From: Jackrogersella multiformis
Lineage: Eukaryota > Ascomycota > Sordariomycetes > Xylariales > Hypoxylaceae
DNA length: 64,000 bases
Assembly: GCA_902806575.1 (NCBI GenBank)
Contig: CADCXD010000002.1
Coordinates: 930,001-994,000, forward strand
Direction: 5' to 3'
Below the pieces are notes generated by a model, which had not been told where the DNA came from, made no database searches, and saw only the letters and a list, made by a program, of their open reading frames with translations. Positions 13,459-24,061 of the stretch are shown here, one piece after another; the first letter of the stretch is position 1; every line of letters starts with the position of its first letter. The position numbers and the translations under genes are program-made.

Positions 13459-14749
13459 TTACCTAGAGTCACGATTCAGGCGAATAGCCTTCATCCAATC
13501 ATTATTTTCGAACGCTGGCATACTCACAACGGTACCTCGTACAGTAAGGCTCCCATCCTTATCCTCTACCCAAACCTCCCATGACCGGGTCTTTCTTCCT
13601 AGTACCATTTCCCCAGCACCAACCAGCCTAACGCAGATACGCATGGGCTCATCAACGTAGATAGGAGCTAGGTTCCGATAATCGACGTTATAGAAAAGCT
13701 CGTGCGGATCGAACAGTGACCTAGTGACGGCAAGCATCAGGGTGAGGGATAGAGGACCGTGGACTAGCAGGTTAGGGTAGCCTTCTACCTCGCGGCAGAA
13801 CTCTGGGTCCAGGTGAATCAAGTGCGAGTTGTGTGTCAATGCGCTAAACTGGAAGAGAAGCGCGCGTGTTGGCGTGAGGGTAGTTGAGAAGTCAGGGGTG
13901 TTGGGGGCTTAACTAGAATCTTAGCTATGATCACGAGGTTCACAAACAAGTGAAGCACTGAAAATGAATGACGAGGGGTGCACATATGATATCGAACATA
14001 CCCTTGAGAATCCTATTCCTTCCTTCCAGCGCCTCTGCGAGATTTTCCTGGGCTTCATCCTTACGCAAACGGCGCATGAAAACTAGGCCTCTCCGCTCTT
14101 TTATCCCGTTCGAGCCCGCCAAAGCCATGCTCAAGTCCTTATATTCAAATTGCTTGACGTCGCGTCCAGGTATGTACTCGCGTACTACATCAACAAAGAT
14201 CCTCTCCTGCCCTGCGGCGTCTCTTCTTAATACGACTTCCTCTATTGTTTCCCTGCACACAACAGGACTCAAGTCCATCCGGAAGTTGTCGTTAAAGTCG
14301 ATAGAACCGCCGGTCCACAAGCGCCGCACGAATGGATTGCCGGGGCTGTGGAAGGGGTCCGTGCCATCGGAGCATAGCTCCTGCATGGTCTTCTGGATCG
14401 GGAAGTACACAAGATGATGACCCCGAGGAAGCCTAGCATTGTGGAAGACTTTGTTGATATTCATATAGTCTGCTTGATGTAACTGGGCTTGGCAGCTCTT
14501 GGGCAAGAAATCGTTAAGGGCGAAGGTGAGAAGTGAATGGTTTCTCGGTGACAGGTGATCCCAGACAAGTTGCGGCGGACGAGCGAGCATCTCAGCCCTT
14601 ATGGAGTCGAATTTGTCCTGGGAAAGGTCATCGCCAATGCTACTATAGCTTCGTCGCCAAATCGGCAGATGAGATGATCTGGAAGCCGAGGAGCCAAAGC
14701 ATAGTGACGACTTTCGGAACAGACGTAGTGGAGTATAAGTATTCTTCAT
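13459..14749 (-). CDS. htd2: Mitochondrial 3-hydroxyacyl-thioester dehydratase, Htd2-like
   Basis: Two exons, 14749-14002 and 13907-13459 (94-bp intron, donor GTATGT), give 398 residues. The N-terminus (about residues 1-37) is rich in Arg, Ser and hydrophobic residues without acids, as in a mitochondrial presequence. The C-terminal hot-dog region carries 'FSALTHNSHLIHLD' at 270-283, followed by 'NLLVHGPL'. These are the hydratase signature of the Htd2/MaoC family, with H278 and H281 as likely active-site positions. Family members dehydrate 3-hydroxyacyl-ACP in mitochondrial type II fatty acid synthesis, which supplies lipoic acid precursors. The acceptor (TTAAG) is not pyrimidine-rich, but it is the only nearby one that avoids an in-frame TAA and it restores the signature. 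The gene is divergent from DNA ligase I. A mesaconyl-CoA hydratase-like annotation is the main alternative. Confidence 0.88.
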
Positions 14750-14790
14750 ATTTCCACCATATCGGTCGATCGAGTAACAATCTCGATCAT
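14746..14790 (-). promoter_or_regulatory. uORF overlapping the HTD2 start (ATGA)
   Basis: On the minus strand an ATG at 14790 opens a 14-codon frame whose TGA stop (14748-14746) overlaps the HTD2 ATG (14749-14747) as ATGA. If both lie on the same transcript, the arrangement would favour termination-reinitiation or leaky scanning. Transcript start is unknown. Confidence 0.4.
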
Positions 14791-14995
14791 TTAGTGAATT
14801 AGAAATATATCAAGATTTATTTGAGAAAGATGTGAGATGAGTGAAGCTATGTACCTTAAGAGGTAGGTAATAATAGAAGAATAGTGATAGAGAATAAAGC
14901 GATTGCTCTTATCGATAACTAATCTAGATTTGAATATACAGTGCGTAGGTACCTTAATTGTGAACGCAATATGTACTGTGTAATGCCTGTAACTC

Positions 14996-15045
14996 TCGCG
15001 TCACTATTCCCCATTAACGCGGTTAAATTTAGGAAGTCGCGTCAC
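14996..15045 (+). promoter_or_regulatory. MCB/MBF-like element cluster before DNA ligase I
   Basis: Two identical TCGCGTCAC boxes (14996-15004 and 15037-15045) flank an AACGCGGTT (15016-15024). All contain the CGCG core of the MluI cell-cycle box (ACGCGT) bound by MBF in yeasts, one base off consensus. They lie 220-270 bp upstream of the ligase ATG. Ligase I is a known G1/S MBF target in yeasts. They also lie in the promoter shared with HTD2. Confidence 0.5.
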
Positions 15046-15261
15046 GTTAAGGAAGTTTTAGTGGCCGTGCCTCCCACCTACCAAAATGATACGATACTCC
15101 AAGCCTGTACCACCTCGGAAGGAAGCCTACCTATAGAAGTAGAAATTATATTTAAAGCGTTTGAGCTTAAATTCCCCCTCAAAACAACTTTTTTTCACAA
15201 TCTGGCTTCTCGTCGTCTCTTCCTCCAGATTGCAACGAGGACATCCATCAGGCTACTCAAG

Positions 15262-18173
15262 ATGCCTCCTAAGCAATCTACCTTGGGGTATGTGAGATCT
15301 TCGCAAACCACCTTAGGGTGGGTCTTCCTTGCATGTCATATTTATTATATACCGTACTCCTTACTTACTGACAATCATTCTAGGAAATTCCTTGGTCAGC
15401 CTAACGGCCCCAAGCCTGCACAGCAACAGACAAAGCTTTCGTTCAGTACGAAGTCGTCTAAGAAGACGAACGAGGAACCGGAATCTTCACCTAGTGCGCC
15501 AGAGCCCTCATCGCCGAAAGTAAAATCCGCCATTGATGCAAAAGAGAATGCCGATCCTGCAAAAGGTTTGTAACTATTCTATGATATCCGCATTGACCTA
15601 TTTCTGGTACTAATATTGGTGCAATTAGACACGAAAAAGCGAACCCGATCTAGCTCTTCCCCGAAGAACAAGGCGAAACAATCCCCCAAAAAGGTCAAGG
15701 TCAAGGTCGAGGCTGAGGAGCCCGAAGAAGAGCTTGAGGAAGAAGCACCTGTAGTGAAAAGGCAGCGAAAGAGTCGCCCCCGGATCGAAGACGATGACGA
15801 GGAAGATGAAGTCATGGTTGACACAGAGCCAACAAAAGCCAAAAAGCAGTCCAGCAGCCGCAAACGAACACCTAAGAAACCGTCTACCAAGGCTAGCCCT
15901 AAGAAAGAGGCGCCAATACCTAAGCGGGAAGATGACGATGTCAAAGAGGAAGCGTCAGAATCCGCATCCGAGGTAGAAAAGGATGATGAAGATGACGAGA
16001 AACCAGAGGTCGCGGCCAAAGCTCGAGAAAAGATCCAAACGAAGCTCCAAAGCAAAGCGAAAGACCCATATCCTGATTGGGAATCCGGCACGCCAGTGCC
16101 GTACGCCGCATTATGTACAACATTTTCCCTCATAGAACTTACACCCAAGAGACTTCAGATAACCGAGTATTGTGCTACTTTCCTCCGACAAGTACTACGC
16201 CTAACCCCTGACGACTTTCTTTCGACGGTGCTGTTGATGATCAACAAGTTGGCCCCAGATTATGCCGGGATTGAGCTTGGTATTGGGGAATCGCTAATCA
16301 TGAAGGCCATAGGCGAGACTACGGGGCGTAGTCTTCAAGTGATAAAAGCAGACCAAAATGACATTGGTGATTTGGGTCTGGTTGCAATCAAGAGCAGATC
16401 AACTCAACCAACCATGTTCAAGCCTAAGCCGTTGACCGTCAGAGGCGTACATAAAGGCTTAATGGATATTGCAACCGTGGCTGGAAATGGTGCTCAAGGC
16501 AGGAAAGTTGATGGGATTAAAAAGCTGCTGTCAGCTGCTGACGCTCACTCGACCGGCAAGGCCGACATCCACAAGGACAAGGGCGGGCCAAGCGAAGCCA
16601 AGTATCTGGTTCGATTTCTCGAAGGAAAGCTTCGACTAGGCTTGGCAGAGAGAACGGTTCTCGTCTCCATAGCACAAGCTATGATTTGTCACGAGTCGGA
16701 ACAAAAGGGGGGAGTACCTAGTACTAAAGAGATAGAGGAAGCAGAGGCTATGTTGAAGACGGTATACAGGTAAGTGGCGTGTCTAGTCGTCGATTGACTG
16801 CTCTGACATGAACCAGTGAGCTTCCCAGCTGGGATGTGGTTATCCCGGCAATGATTGATAACGGTATCATGAGGCTGAAGGAGACTTGCAAGCTTTGCCC
16901 AGGAGTACCTCTCAAGCCCATGCTTGCAAAGCCTACAAAGGCGATCACGGAGGTCCTCGATCGATTCGAAAACCAGACATTCACCTGCGAGTATAAGTAT
17001 GATGGTGAGCGGGCACAGATCCACTATGTTGCTAAGGACCATTCAGAAGAATACACCAACGCGCTCCCCGGTGCTGCAAAGGAAGCTGCTGAGGGTATCG
17101 CATCAATCTTCTCGAGAAATTCTGAGGATCTATCCAAGAAATACCCAGATATCCTTGCGAAGCTCCATACTTGGGTTAAAGAGGGTACCAACAGCTTCGT
17201 TCTAGACTGCGAAACAGTGGCATGGGATGTCGATGAGAAGAAGGTTCTACCTTTCCAGCAATTAATGACGAGGAAGAAGAAGGACGTCAAACTAGAAGAC
17301 GTAAAAGTCAAAGTCTGTGTCTTTGCTTTCGACTTGCTATTTTTGAATGGGGAGCCGCTGGTCGAGAAACCACTCCGAGAGCGTCGTGAGTTGCTTTACG
17401 GTGCCTTCCAGCCAGTAGAGGGCGAATTTGCTTTTGCAACCCATATGAACGGCAGGGAGCTAGAAGAGATCCAGATATTCCTAGACGAAAGTGTCAAGGC
17501 ATCATGCGAGGGTTTGATGGTCAAGATGCTTGATGGTTCAGAGAGTGGATACGAGCCTAGCAAACGAAGTCGCAATTGGCTCAAGGTGAGAATTTAACCA
17601 GACCCATTCAAGAGTTGTTACTAACAAGAAACACAGATCAAGAAAGACTACCTCTCAGGAGTAGGCGATTCTCTTGACCTTGTAGTGCTCGGCGCCTACT
17701 ATGGCAAAGGCAAACGCACCTCTGTCTACGGTGCTTTCCTTCTCGCCTGCTATAATGCGGTCACCGATACTTACGAGACCATCTGCAACATCGGTACCGG
17801 TTTTTCGGAGCAAGTGCTCGAGGAACTTCACAAACAGCTCTCCGAAATAGTTATCGACCGTCCAAAACCATTCTATTCGCACTCGTCGGGCGGGCAGCAC
17901 CAACCGGACGTCTGGTTCGAGACACGCTATGTCTGGGAGGTCAGGACTGCAGATTTGACCCTCAGTCCACGATACAAGGCTGGTATGAAGGAGAACGTCG
18001 ACCCATCCGGCGAGAAAGGAATTAGCTTGCGATTTCCGCGTTTCATCAAGATTCGAGATGATAAGAAGCCCGATGAGGCAACAAGTAGTCGTCAGGTAGC
18101 GGAGATGTACAGGAAGCAAGAAAGCGTGACGAAGAACAAGGGCCCATCCGTGGATGATGACTTCGAATACTAA
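15262..18173 (+). CDS. cdc9: DNA ligase I, ATP-dependent (Cdc9/LIG1)
   Basis: Five exons (15262-15287, 15384-15565, 15629-16769, 16817-17585, 17637-18173) encode 884 residues. It seals Okazaki-fragment nicks and completes excision repair in the nucleus. Residues 5-12 (QSTLGKFL) form a PCNA-interacting PIP box split by intron 1. Residues about 30-200 are a low-complexity Lys/Glu/Ser tail with nuclear-signal-like clusters. The N-terminal DNA-binding domain spans about 220-430. The adenylation domain has the nucleotidyl lysine K510 in KYDGER, plus LDCETVAWD, FDLLFLNG and EGLMVKML. WLKIKKDY closes the core across intron 4, and the OB domain follows. The introns are 96, 63, 47 and 51 bp. The start is the first Met giving the PIP box. 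The frame stays open upstream to 14941 with a presequence-like segment, so a longer mitochondrial form is possible. Confidence 0.96.
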
Positions 18174-19555
18174 GGAGGGTTGCCTATGATCTAGCTTATG
18201 ATTGATTTAGCTTGTGGTCTAGTAGAGCTGTACAATACTCTTGTCAAGAAGCAATGATTATGACGAGATTTAGAAAGTCGAAAGACGTCCGATCCAACCC
18301 GTACTCGTACGCTTCCGCCATGCGTGACAATGTGCCGAGGTGATATCCATTCATTATCAAGTGTACGCTTACCGGCATCCCTTCGTCATTTAAAGCAATT
18401 GACCTGTTCCTTGGATACTATCGCTACCTACCGGGGTCTATTTATAACCCGCGTACCAAGCATGCGGCCATATGACAAGTAAATTAATACATTAGCCCAG
18501 ATGTGTGTTGCCGCCTCAATTCCCGATTGTTGTATAATGTTCATCTGTTAGGTGGTGAACAGATATCGTATCAAGAGGATCGATCACCAGACCATGATGT
18601 CTCGGCGTTCTAATTTATAAACTCATCTCGTTCACGTCAATAGAAATCCGTCCGCATTATTGCATCCAGGGGTGATATTGTCTGCACTGTCTTATACGAA
18701 ATAATAAGACACCATGAAGTGCCTTTCTTAGCACGAGCCTCTTCGTGGAACCTATCCGGATATTTAAGTATATTTCATAATATGTCCATGCGACCAAGCA
18801 TAGCCAGGCCGAGCCTGCGTCGTTCCGCATCGCGACGTCATTCGGAATACCATACCTAAAATGCGATATTCATCATATGCTCATATTATCGACGGTATAC
18901 CATAGGCGACTCGAGCAGGCCTGGTTCTAGATTTATCCACGATGCTTCAAATACTACTCCCTACCCGTAATACCCCTATGCCCTGTGGTAAGTAACACTT
19001 ACTCGTGACTCGAGCTTCGTGTCAAGTGTCAAGCTTCTTTTGCGAACCTACGCATTCGTACAGTCAGGATGGTTCCACAATGCCTCTTTTTTAACCTAGG
19101 TACCTACCTATTGAGATGCATTCGTCCTTTACTTGCTCTTGCCCAGGAAGCTAGATCGTAAAGGGACTCAGGGACTCGGGCAAGCTGGGAGCGGCGCGTT
19201 TACACTGGACATGCTGTCTTCTAATTAATGCCCGCGAGTTCTTCCTTCCTCGGAATAGTAGTGACAGCGTTGCCTTTGCCTTTTATATTTCTTCCATCCT
19301 TCCTTCTTTCCTCCCTCCCGCTATCTTGATTTACAGCAGGTTCCATGACCCACGCGTTTGCAACCTGCAACCTGCATCTACGACGTACCCGGCCGACGTC
19401 AATGACGACCGCCAACCCGACTTCCCTTCCTTTCGATGCAAGGAGCCGCTGCCACCGGCCGAGAACTTACACATCATCTAAGCCCGTCAACTCACCCACA
19501 CCCATTCACCTATTGAAGGCCAGCGGGGGGAACCTAGGAGAAAAGAAAAAAAGTT
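18174..19555. other. Intergenic region, no gene seen
   Basis: About 1.4 kb of mixed composition with no recognisable coding segment. A CCTAGGTACCTACCTA word lies near 19097. From about 19190 the sequence turns into a CT-rich leader, probably the promoter and 5' untranslated region of the following small gene. An upstream ATG at 19345 opens a 91-codon frame that runs past the start at 19556 in another frame. Confidence 0.55.
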
Positions 19556-20050
19556 ATGGCGGACCAGGAGAAGGCCAGCCCGTCTACATCCTCGCAGCAG
19601 ATCGCCAACACCAGCGATAGCAGCAGCAGCACCACCACCACACCCACAACCCTGACCACCACCGCCGCCGCCAAGGAAGAACAAGACTACCCCCCAACCC
19701 AACCAGCCAGCAGCGACGCAGACGCAGACGCAGACGCAGACCCGCACGCCTCGGACAGAGACTTCTCGCCGCCGTACGACGCATCGCCGTCGCCCTACCC
19801 CTGCGCCTACCCGGACCCGGAGGACATGTACGCGACGATCGCGTGCCCGTGCGGGTGCCACGAGACCACGGCGCGCGGCGAGGGGCGGCCGTGGCTGGCC
19901 TTCTCCAACGCCGCGTACCTGGTGTGCCCCATCTGCTGGGTGGACGCGTACATGACGGCGCACGGCGACCAGCGCCGCCGCTTCGACTGCGAGCGCTACC
20001 TCCGCGCCCGCGGCAAGGACCCCAAGGTCCCCGCCTCCACGCAGTGCTAG
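19556..20050 (+). CDS. Small Cys-rich hypothetical protein
   Basis: Single-exon frame of 164 residues; I do not recognise the family. Residues 1-60 are Ser/Thr/Pro-rich and include an Asp-Ala run encoded by a GCAGAC hexanucleotide repeat (about 19716-19741). Residues about 90-150 form a compact part with CPCGCH and CPICW followed by FDCERYL, spaced like metal ligands. There is no signal peptide or membrane segment. The ATG (GTTATGGCG) is well placed and the codons end mostly in G or C. The gene sits in a GC-rich island unlike its AT-rich flanks. A zinc-binding role is inference. It could be a lineage-specific orphan or, less likely, a chance frame in a GC-rich island. Confidence 0.6.
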   Translation: MADQEKASPSTSSQQIANTSDSSSSTTTTPTTLTTTAAAKEEQDYPPTQPASSDADADADADPHASDRDFSPPYDASPSPYPCAYPDPEDMYATIACPCGCHETTARGEGRPWLAFSNAAYLVCPICWVDAYMTAHGDQRRRFDCERYLRARGKDPKVPASTQC

Positions 20051-20855
20051 GACGGGCGCGACGGCGGCGGGGGGGCGGGGCTGGTCGTGAGGGCCAAGGA
20101 GGGAGGGGAGTGCGGTGGAAATGGAAGTGGAAGTGGAAGCGCTGGGGGTGCGGGACCGTGATGGAAAGACACAGGGAGATTGGTGATGTGGTGTGGCCGG
20201 TTGGCAGATGAAGATGCAGTGCTTCCCTTAATAAGGGGCGATAGGTTCACTTAATGGCGTGGAGGTTACGGATATCTTTTTAGGGAAAGGAGGAGTACGG
20301 GAGAAGAAAAATATTGAGTGCTTATTAGTTTATGCGATTGAGTTACGAGTATGAAAAGCAGAGGGATTAGGGGGGTCATAGGTTAGCGTCCCCTTTATTA
20401 GAAGACCTAGTCTGAAGCTTTCAAAAGCAATAAAAGTATATCAATTATGGAGCCAGGACCTTTTTAAACTCCATTCTCTCATGTAACCTGTAGTCTCGAG
20501 CGACGGGTAGGTTCATAGGGAATAGGTAGTGTTATGATTCATACCCCATAGGCTCGATGGAGCACGTTTATCGCGAGGGGACTTCGTCTCTCTGATTCCC
20601 TTGACGTACGAATTGTCTTATTATTGTTATTCTCACATATACAATTCTATCCTGGGGCTAGCCCCTAAATACTACTTTGGTAAACTAGGTAATGCATACA
20701 GACTCCAAGCACCTTAACCTTCTCAACCACGTTGGACATTTTCCTATAAACGAAGGTAATGCGAAGACGGAATTCCCGTGTCCTTCCCGTATTTGTTTTG
20801 AATTTAATCAGACCACGGGCGTTCCGAGTACCACAATTGGCATTTCTTATCATGT
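20051..20855. other. Convergent 3' region with a GGAAGT repeat
   Basis: No gene is seen. A purine repeat of GGAAGT type lies at about 20113-20139 just downstream of the Cys-rich gene, within the same GC-rich island. The rest is AT-rich and receives the 3' ends of two convergent genes. Confidence 0.55.
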
Positions 20856-21904
20856 TCATTCAACCCACGCCCGCAAGTCGTCGCCCTCATATTCATAATC
20901 ATCACATTCTTCCATGGCCCTAACTATGAGATCGATTGTCTCGTCGCTTACATCAGTCCATCCGGCTGGGACGTCATCGATGCTTCGGATATCGAAGCGA
21001 TCTCCCGCCCAATCATCCGTTCCGCAATCTCCATCGGAACGGTCGGGAGTTCTGGTCCATTTTGCTCGAATCGCGATGGCTTCGCCCAAGCTACATTCGA
21101 ACTTAGATTCTGCAAGCTTTGAATCCAGAATATACTGCTGCTTCGACAAATTTCGCAAGACCCTAGCCCGTTTAGAGCCGGGGTGACGTCGCATCGTGGT
21201 TAACAAACGCCGATATAGCAGTGTGGCGGGGTCGTCTTTGGATAGATGTTCTATCAAGATATCCTCTAAGAGCTGTTCCTGTAAAACGATATCTATGGTA
21301 TATAGGGGATTTCTAGCTTTGAAATCGGCACTAAATCCGGGGTGTTCATATGTCCATCTTTGATGGCTCTTAGACCTTTGAACGTCTTGAGCTTTTTGCT
21401 CATCTCGTCGAGCTATCTTCTCAGCTTCATCGCAGCCTTCGCAGTTCTGAGGGACCCCCATAGCGTAGTCTCCGACAAAGACCAGACGATCACCAGCCCA
21501 CGGTGCTTCAATACAAATGATAACTTCTTTGACTTCCGGGAGAAGAACTCTCCAGAAGTAGGAGCAGGTAAGGGCTAAGCACAGAAAATGGATCGGGTGG
21601 GATAGCTCGTCGGTGATGGCATCGAATATTTCCTGGGGAAGAGTCACTAGGCGGCTAGAAATGCTACATCTTTTGTCAGCTTGACCGTCTCCTTTGCTAG
21701 AGGCCACATTCGACTATCATACTTATGTTTTCGTGCCCGTATGAGCTCCGGCTCTGATGCTAGAGTATCCTTCAAGTCGGGGACCATTAGGAGAGGTACA
21801 GCTGTCCTCCCATCTCTACAAGCCAGAAACTGCTGTAACTTGTCACCTATTTGGGGTATCATCACCCATTGATCGGCGTTGACGAGTTTCCAGTATTGGC
21901 CCAT
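20856..21904 (-). CDS. F-box-like protein of the MGQYW family
   Basis: Two exons, 21904-21723 and 21654-20856, joined by a 68-bp intron (donor GTATGA, branch GCTGAC, acceptor TTCTAG), give 326 residues. The N-terminal MGQYWKLVN is a signature of a fungal family of F-box-related hypothetical proteins. Just after the junction comes an F-box-like 'RLVTLPQEIFDAITDEL' (about 62-78), followed by a Leu/Cys-rich helix (FLCLALTCSYFW) and then WAGDRLVFVGDYA, another conserved block of this family. The C-terminus is acidic. F-box proteins usually select substrates for SCF ubiquitin ligases, but no partner or target can be read here. An in-frame ATG 15 codons upstream (21949) is possible; MGQYW was preferred as the family start. 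Confidence 0.78.
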
Positions 21905-22570
21905 ATTTGTTGATAGAGTTTCTAATACAGCTCCTATTCGTAATGGCAATAGTATGTGTTTATATGTTGTATGTTTACCTACACCTACACCTACATGTAG
22001 GTAAAGAATCAGTTACGAAATTGGTGAACTGGTGCCTAATAAGAGTGAGTACTTATATCTGCTTACCTAGGTACCTAAGTATCACACCTAAGTATCCTGG
22101 AGAAGATTAGTAATAATAACGACGTTACACAACAGGTGGCTGGGTGATTTTGCTCCTAATTGGAAGCAGCACTCGTGTGGCCATACAAACCACGTATGGT
22201 AGGGGTACCCCTGATAGGCAACCCAAGCTAGGTAGCCAAGTCACTCAGCTTAAAACGAGAAGTGACAAAATAAACACTATGTGCAATTGATATCAACTTT
22301 ATATAATGCCCATCATCAAAATGACCATTGTAAATGCGATCCTATCTGGCACCTGGTGCCTCTGATGCCTGTCGAGGATATCATACAACTAATTTTCGGA
22401 CTCTCGAAGTTCCTCGGTCATCTATACCGATGCTCGACGCTATGAAATCAGACCGGTATGCTGAGCTCGTAACGGCTTATATGCGCCTAAAACAACCAGC
22501 CCCGACGCCATGCTAAATATGTCACCAAATAACCCGGATCAGAACGACACGGGTACACATCTTAAACTAT
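21905..22570. other. Intergenic region, no gene seen
   Basis: Short AT-rich gap upstream of the F-box gene. It contains a CTACACCTACACCTACATGTAGGTA stretch-like block (about 21977-22002, partly palindromic) and CCTAGGTACCTAAGTA near 22066. A 60-codon frame at 22334-22516 has no recognisable features and is not called. Confidence 0.55.
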
Positions 22571-24061
22571 TTATAGTATCGTGAACAGCACAGATATTCC
22601 GAAAGGCACGAAGAAGGCCAGCACGGAAACGGAGGTGCCTGCAACCGCGGCATTATTGTCAGTGCTGTCGCCTAAGCCGGCATTACCGTTTCCGGTGCCT
22701 CTCACGATGCCCACTGTTGCCTGCACGGAATTAGACACCGCGGTAGCGTTGGGAATATCTGTGCCGCTAGGAACCTCGACGATGTTCGACTCCGTCGTGT
22801 TGAAGTTTGTCTTTGCGATGGAGATCTCGTTATTATCAAGGTCGTATACGACATAGGCTGACCGAAGGAAAGTGTCGCCCAGCACGTTCGTCCCTGTACC
22901 GGCTGGGGCGACGCCAAAAAGGCACGCCGTCACACCGTTCGAGAATGTTGGTCGTTGCCCACTCGCCGTCACAAGGTCTAAGACAAGCTCGCTCATATCC
23001 ACTGAGATCTTGGGTTCGGAAAATACGAAGTCTAAAGTTGCTGTTTGGTCGGCTAGAGCACATGGCACATATGCCACGCCCTCGGTCGAATCATACTGTG
23101 CGCTAACTGCCTGGTAAACTAATTCAACCATGTCGTCGGGTAGGTAGGTGAGCGAGGAGCCAGAGTCGAGTAGAACTGCAAGGGCCTGGTTATCGGCGAT
23201 GGTTGTGTTCCCCACTGCCAGTGAGGTCAGTGTGATCATGAATTCTGAGAAGACGCCATTGCCAGACTGGATTGGAAGCGTCTGGAGGCTTCCCGTGTAT
23301 TGCGCTGTGTCAACTCCTCCGAATAAAATGCTGCCCGTATTCGCATCAAGATCGTTCAGCCACAAGCTGTAGAGATTCCTTTGTATCTGTCCAGCCGACT
23401 TCATCTTCATTGGAAGGTTTTCGTACGTCTCCTTTCCTGCCCTCCCGACCTGCACCTCGTTAACGGCATAGCCGACTCCTAGGATTCCTTGTTCAGAGCT
23501 ACTCTGGTAGCCCACGCCAAATTGAAAGTCATCCAACGTTGTTCCTCCAATGGTAAGCGTATCAGTAACATAATCTCCAGCGGCACCAGAGCCATCTACG
23601 TAGGAGATGTTGAACCAACTCCCAACGTAGTTGTATGTAGAAGAAGAATTGGCCGAATATGTTCCGGCAAATCTACAAGGATTCGACGTTTGAGAGCACA
23701 GTGATGAAGAGGCCGTATTAACCCAGAGATCACTGCTGCCAGTATCTAAGTGCATCCGTATAGTCTGCGGCGGTGTTCCTATCGTGCCATTGACGAAATA
23801 TAACGTCTCCTATCGGCGGTTTAGTATACAGATCTAAAGAAGTTCAAGATACAGAATCCGTACCTCATTGTCTAATTCAACCCTAACGGTACCATCTCTC
23901 CGCCGTAAACGGTCTCGTCTTACTGGATTTGATATGGTCTTTCGTTGAGTAGCCAAGCTCACGACTTTCGGCTGCCCGATACTACTTGGTATATTACGTG
24001 CGTCTGCCGGTACGGCTAATATACTTGCTGCAAGGGCAAGTAAGGTTGTGGTTGATTTCAT
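22571..24061 (-). CDS. GPI-anchored aspartic protease (yapsin/OpsB-like)
   Basis: Two exons, 24061-23864 and 23809-22571 (54-bp intron with TACTAAAC branch), encode 478 residues. Residues 1-21 are a signal peptide. A basic propeptide follows with RRDRLRRRD near residues 48-56, a likely Kex2-type cleavage zone. The pepsin fold has both catalytic motifs intact: DTGSSDLW (D88) and DSGSSLTYLP (D281). The C-terminus is Ser/Thr/Asn/Gly-rich and ends in a hydrophobic tail (VSVLAFFVPFGISVLF), as expected for a GPI anchor signal. The length fits fungal yapsin/OpsB proteases, which act at the plasma membrane or cell wall in shedding and processing of wall proteins. The start was chosen at the Met that begins the signal peptide. 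Substrates cannot be told. Confidence 0.93.

Noticed and set aside
15579..16148. Long minus-strand frame opposite DNA ligase exon 3
   Set aside because: A Ser-rich shadow of the Lys/Glu/Asp-rich ligase tail; no signature, and the plus frame is clearly coding.
22334..22516. 60-codon plus frame with a proper ATG between the F-box and protease genes
   Set aside because: No recognisable feature and within chance length; it could only be rescued by expression data.
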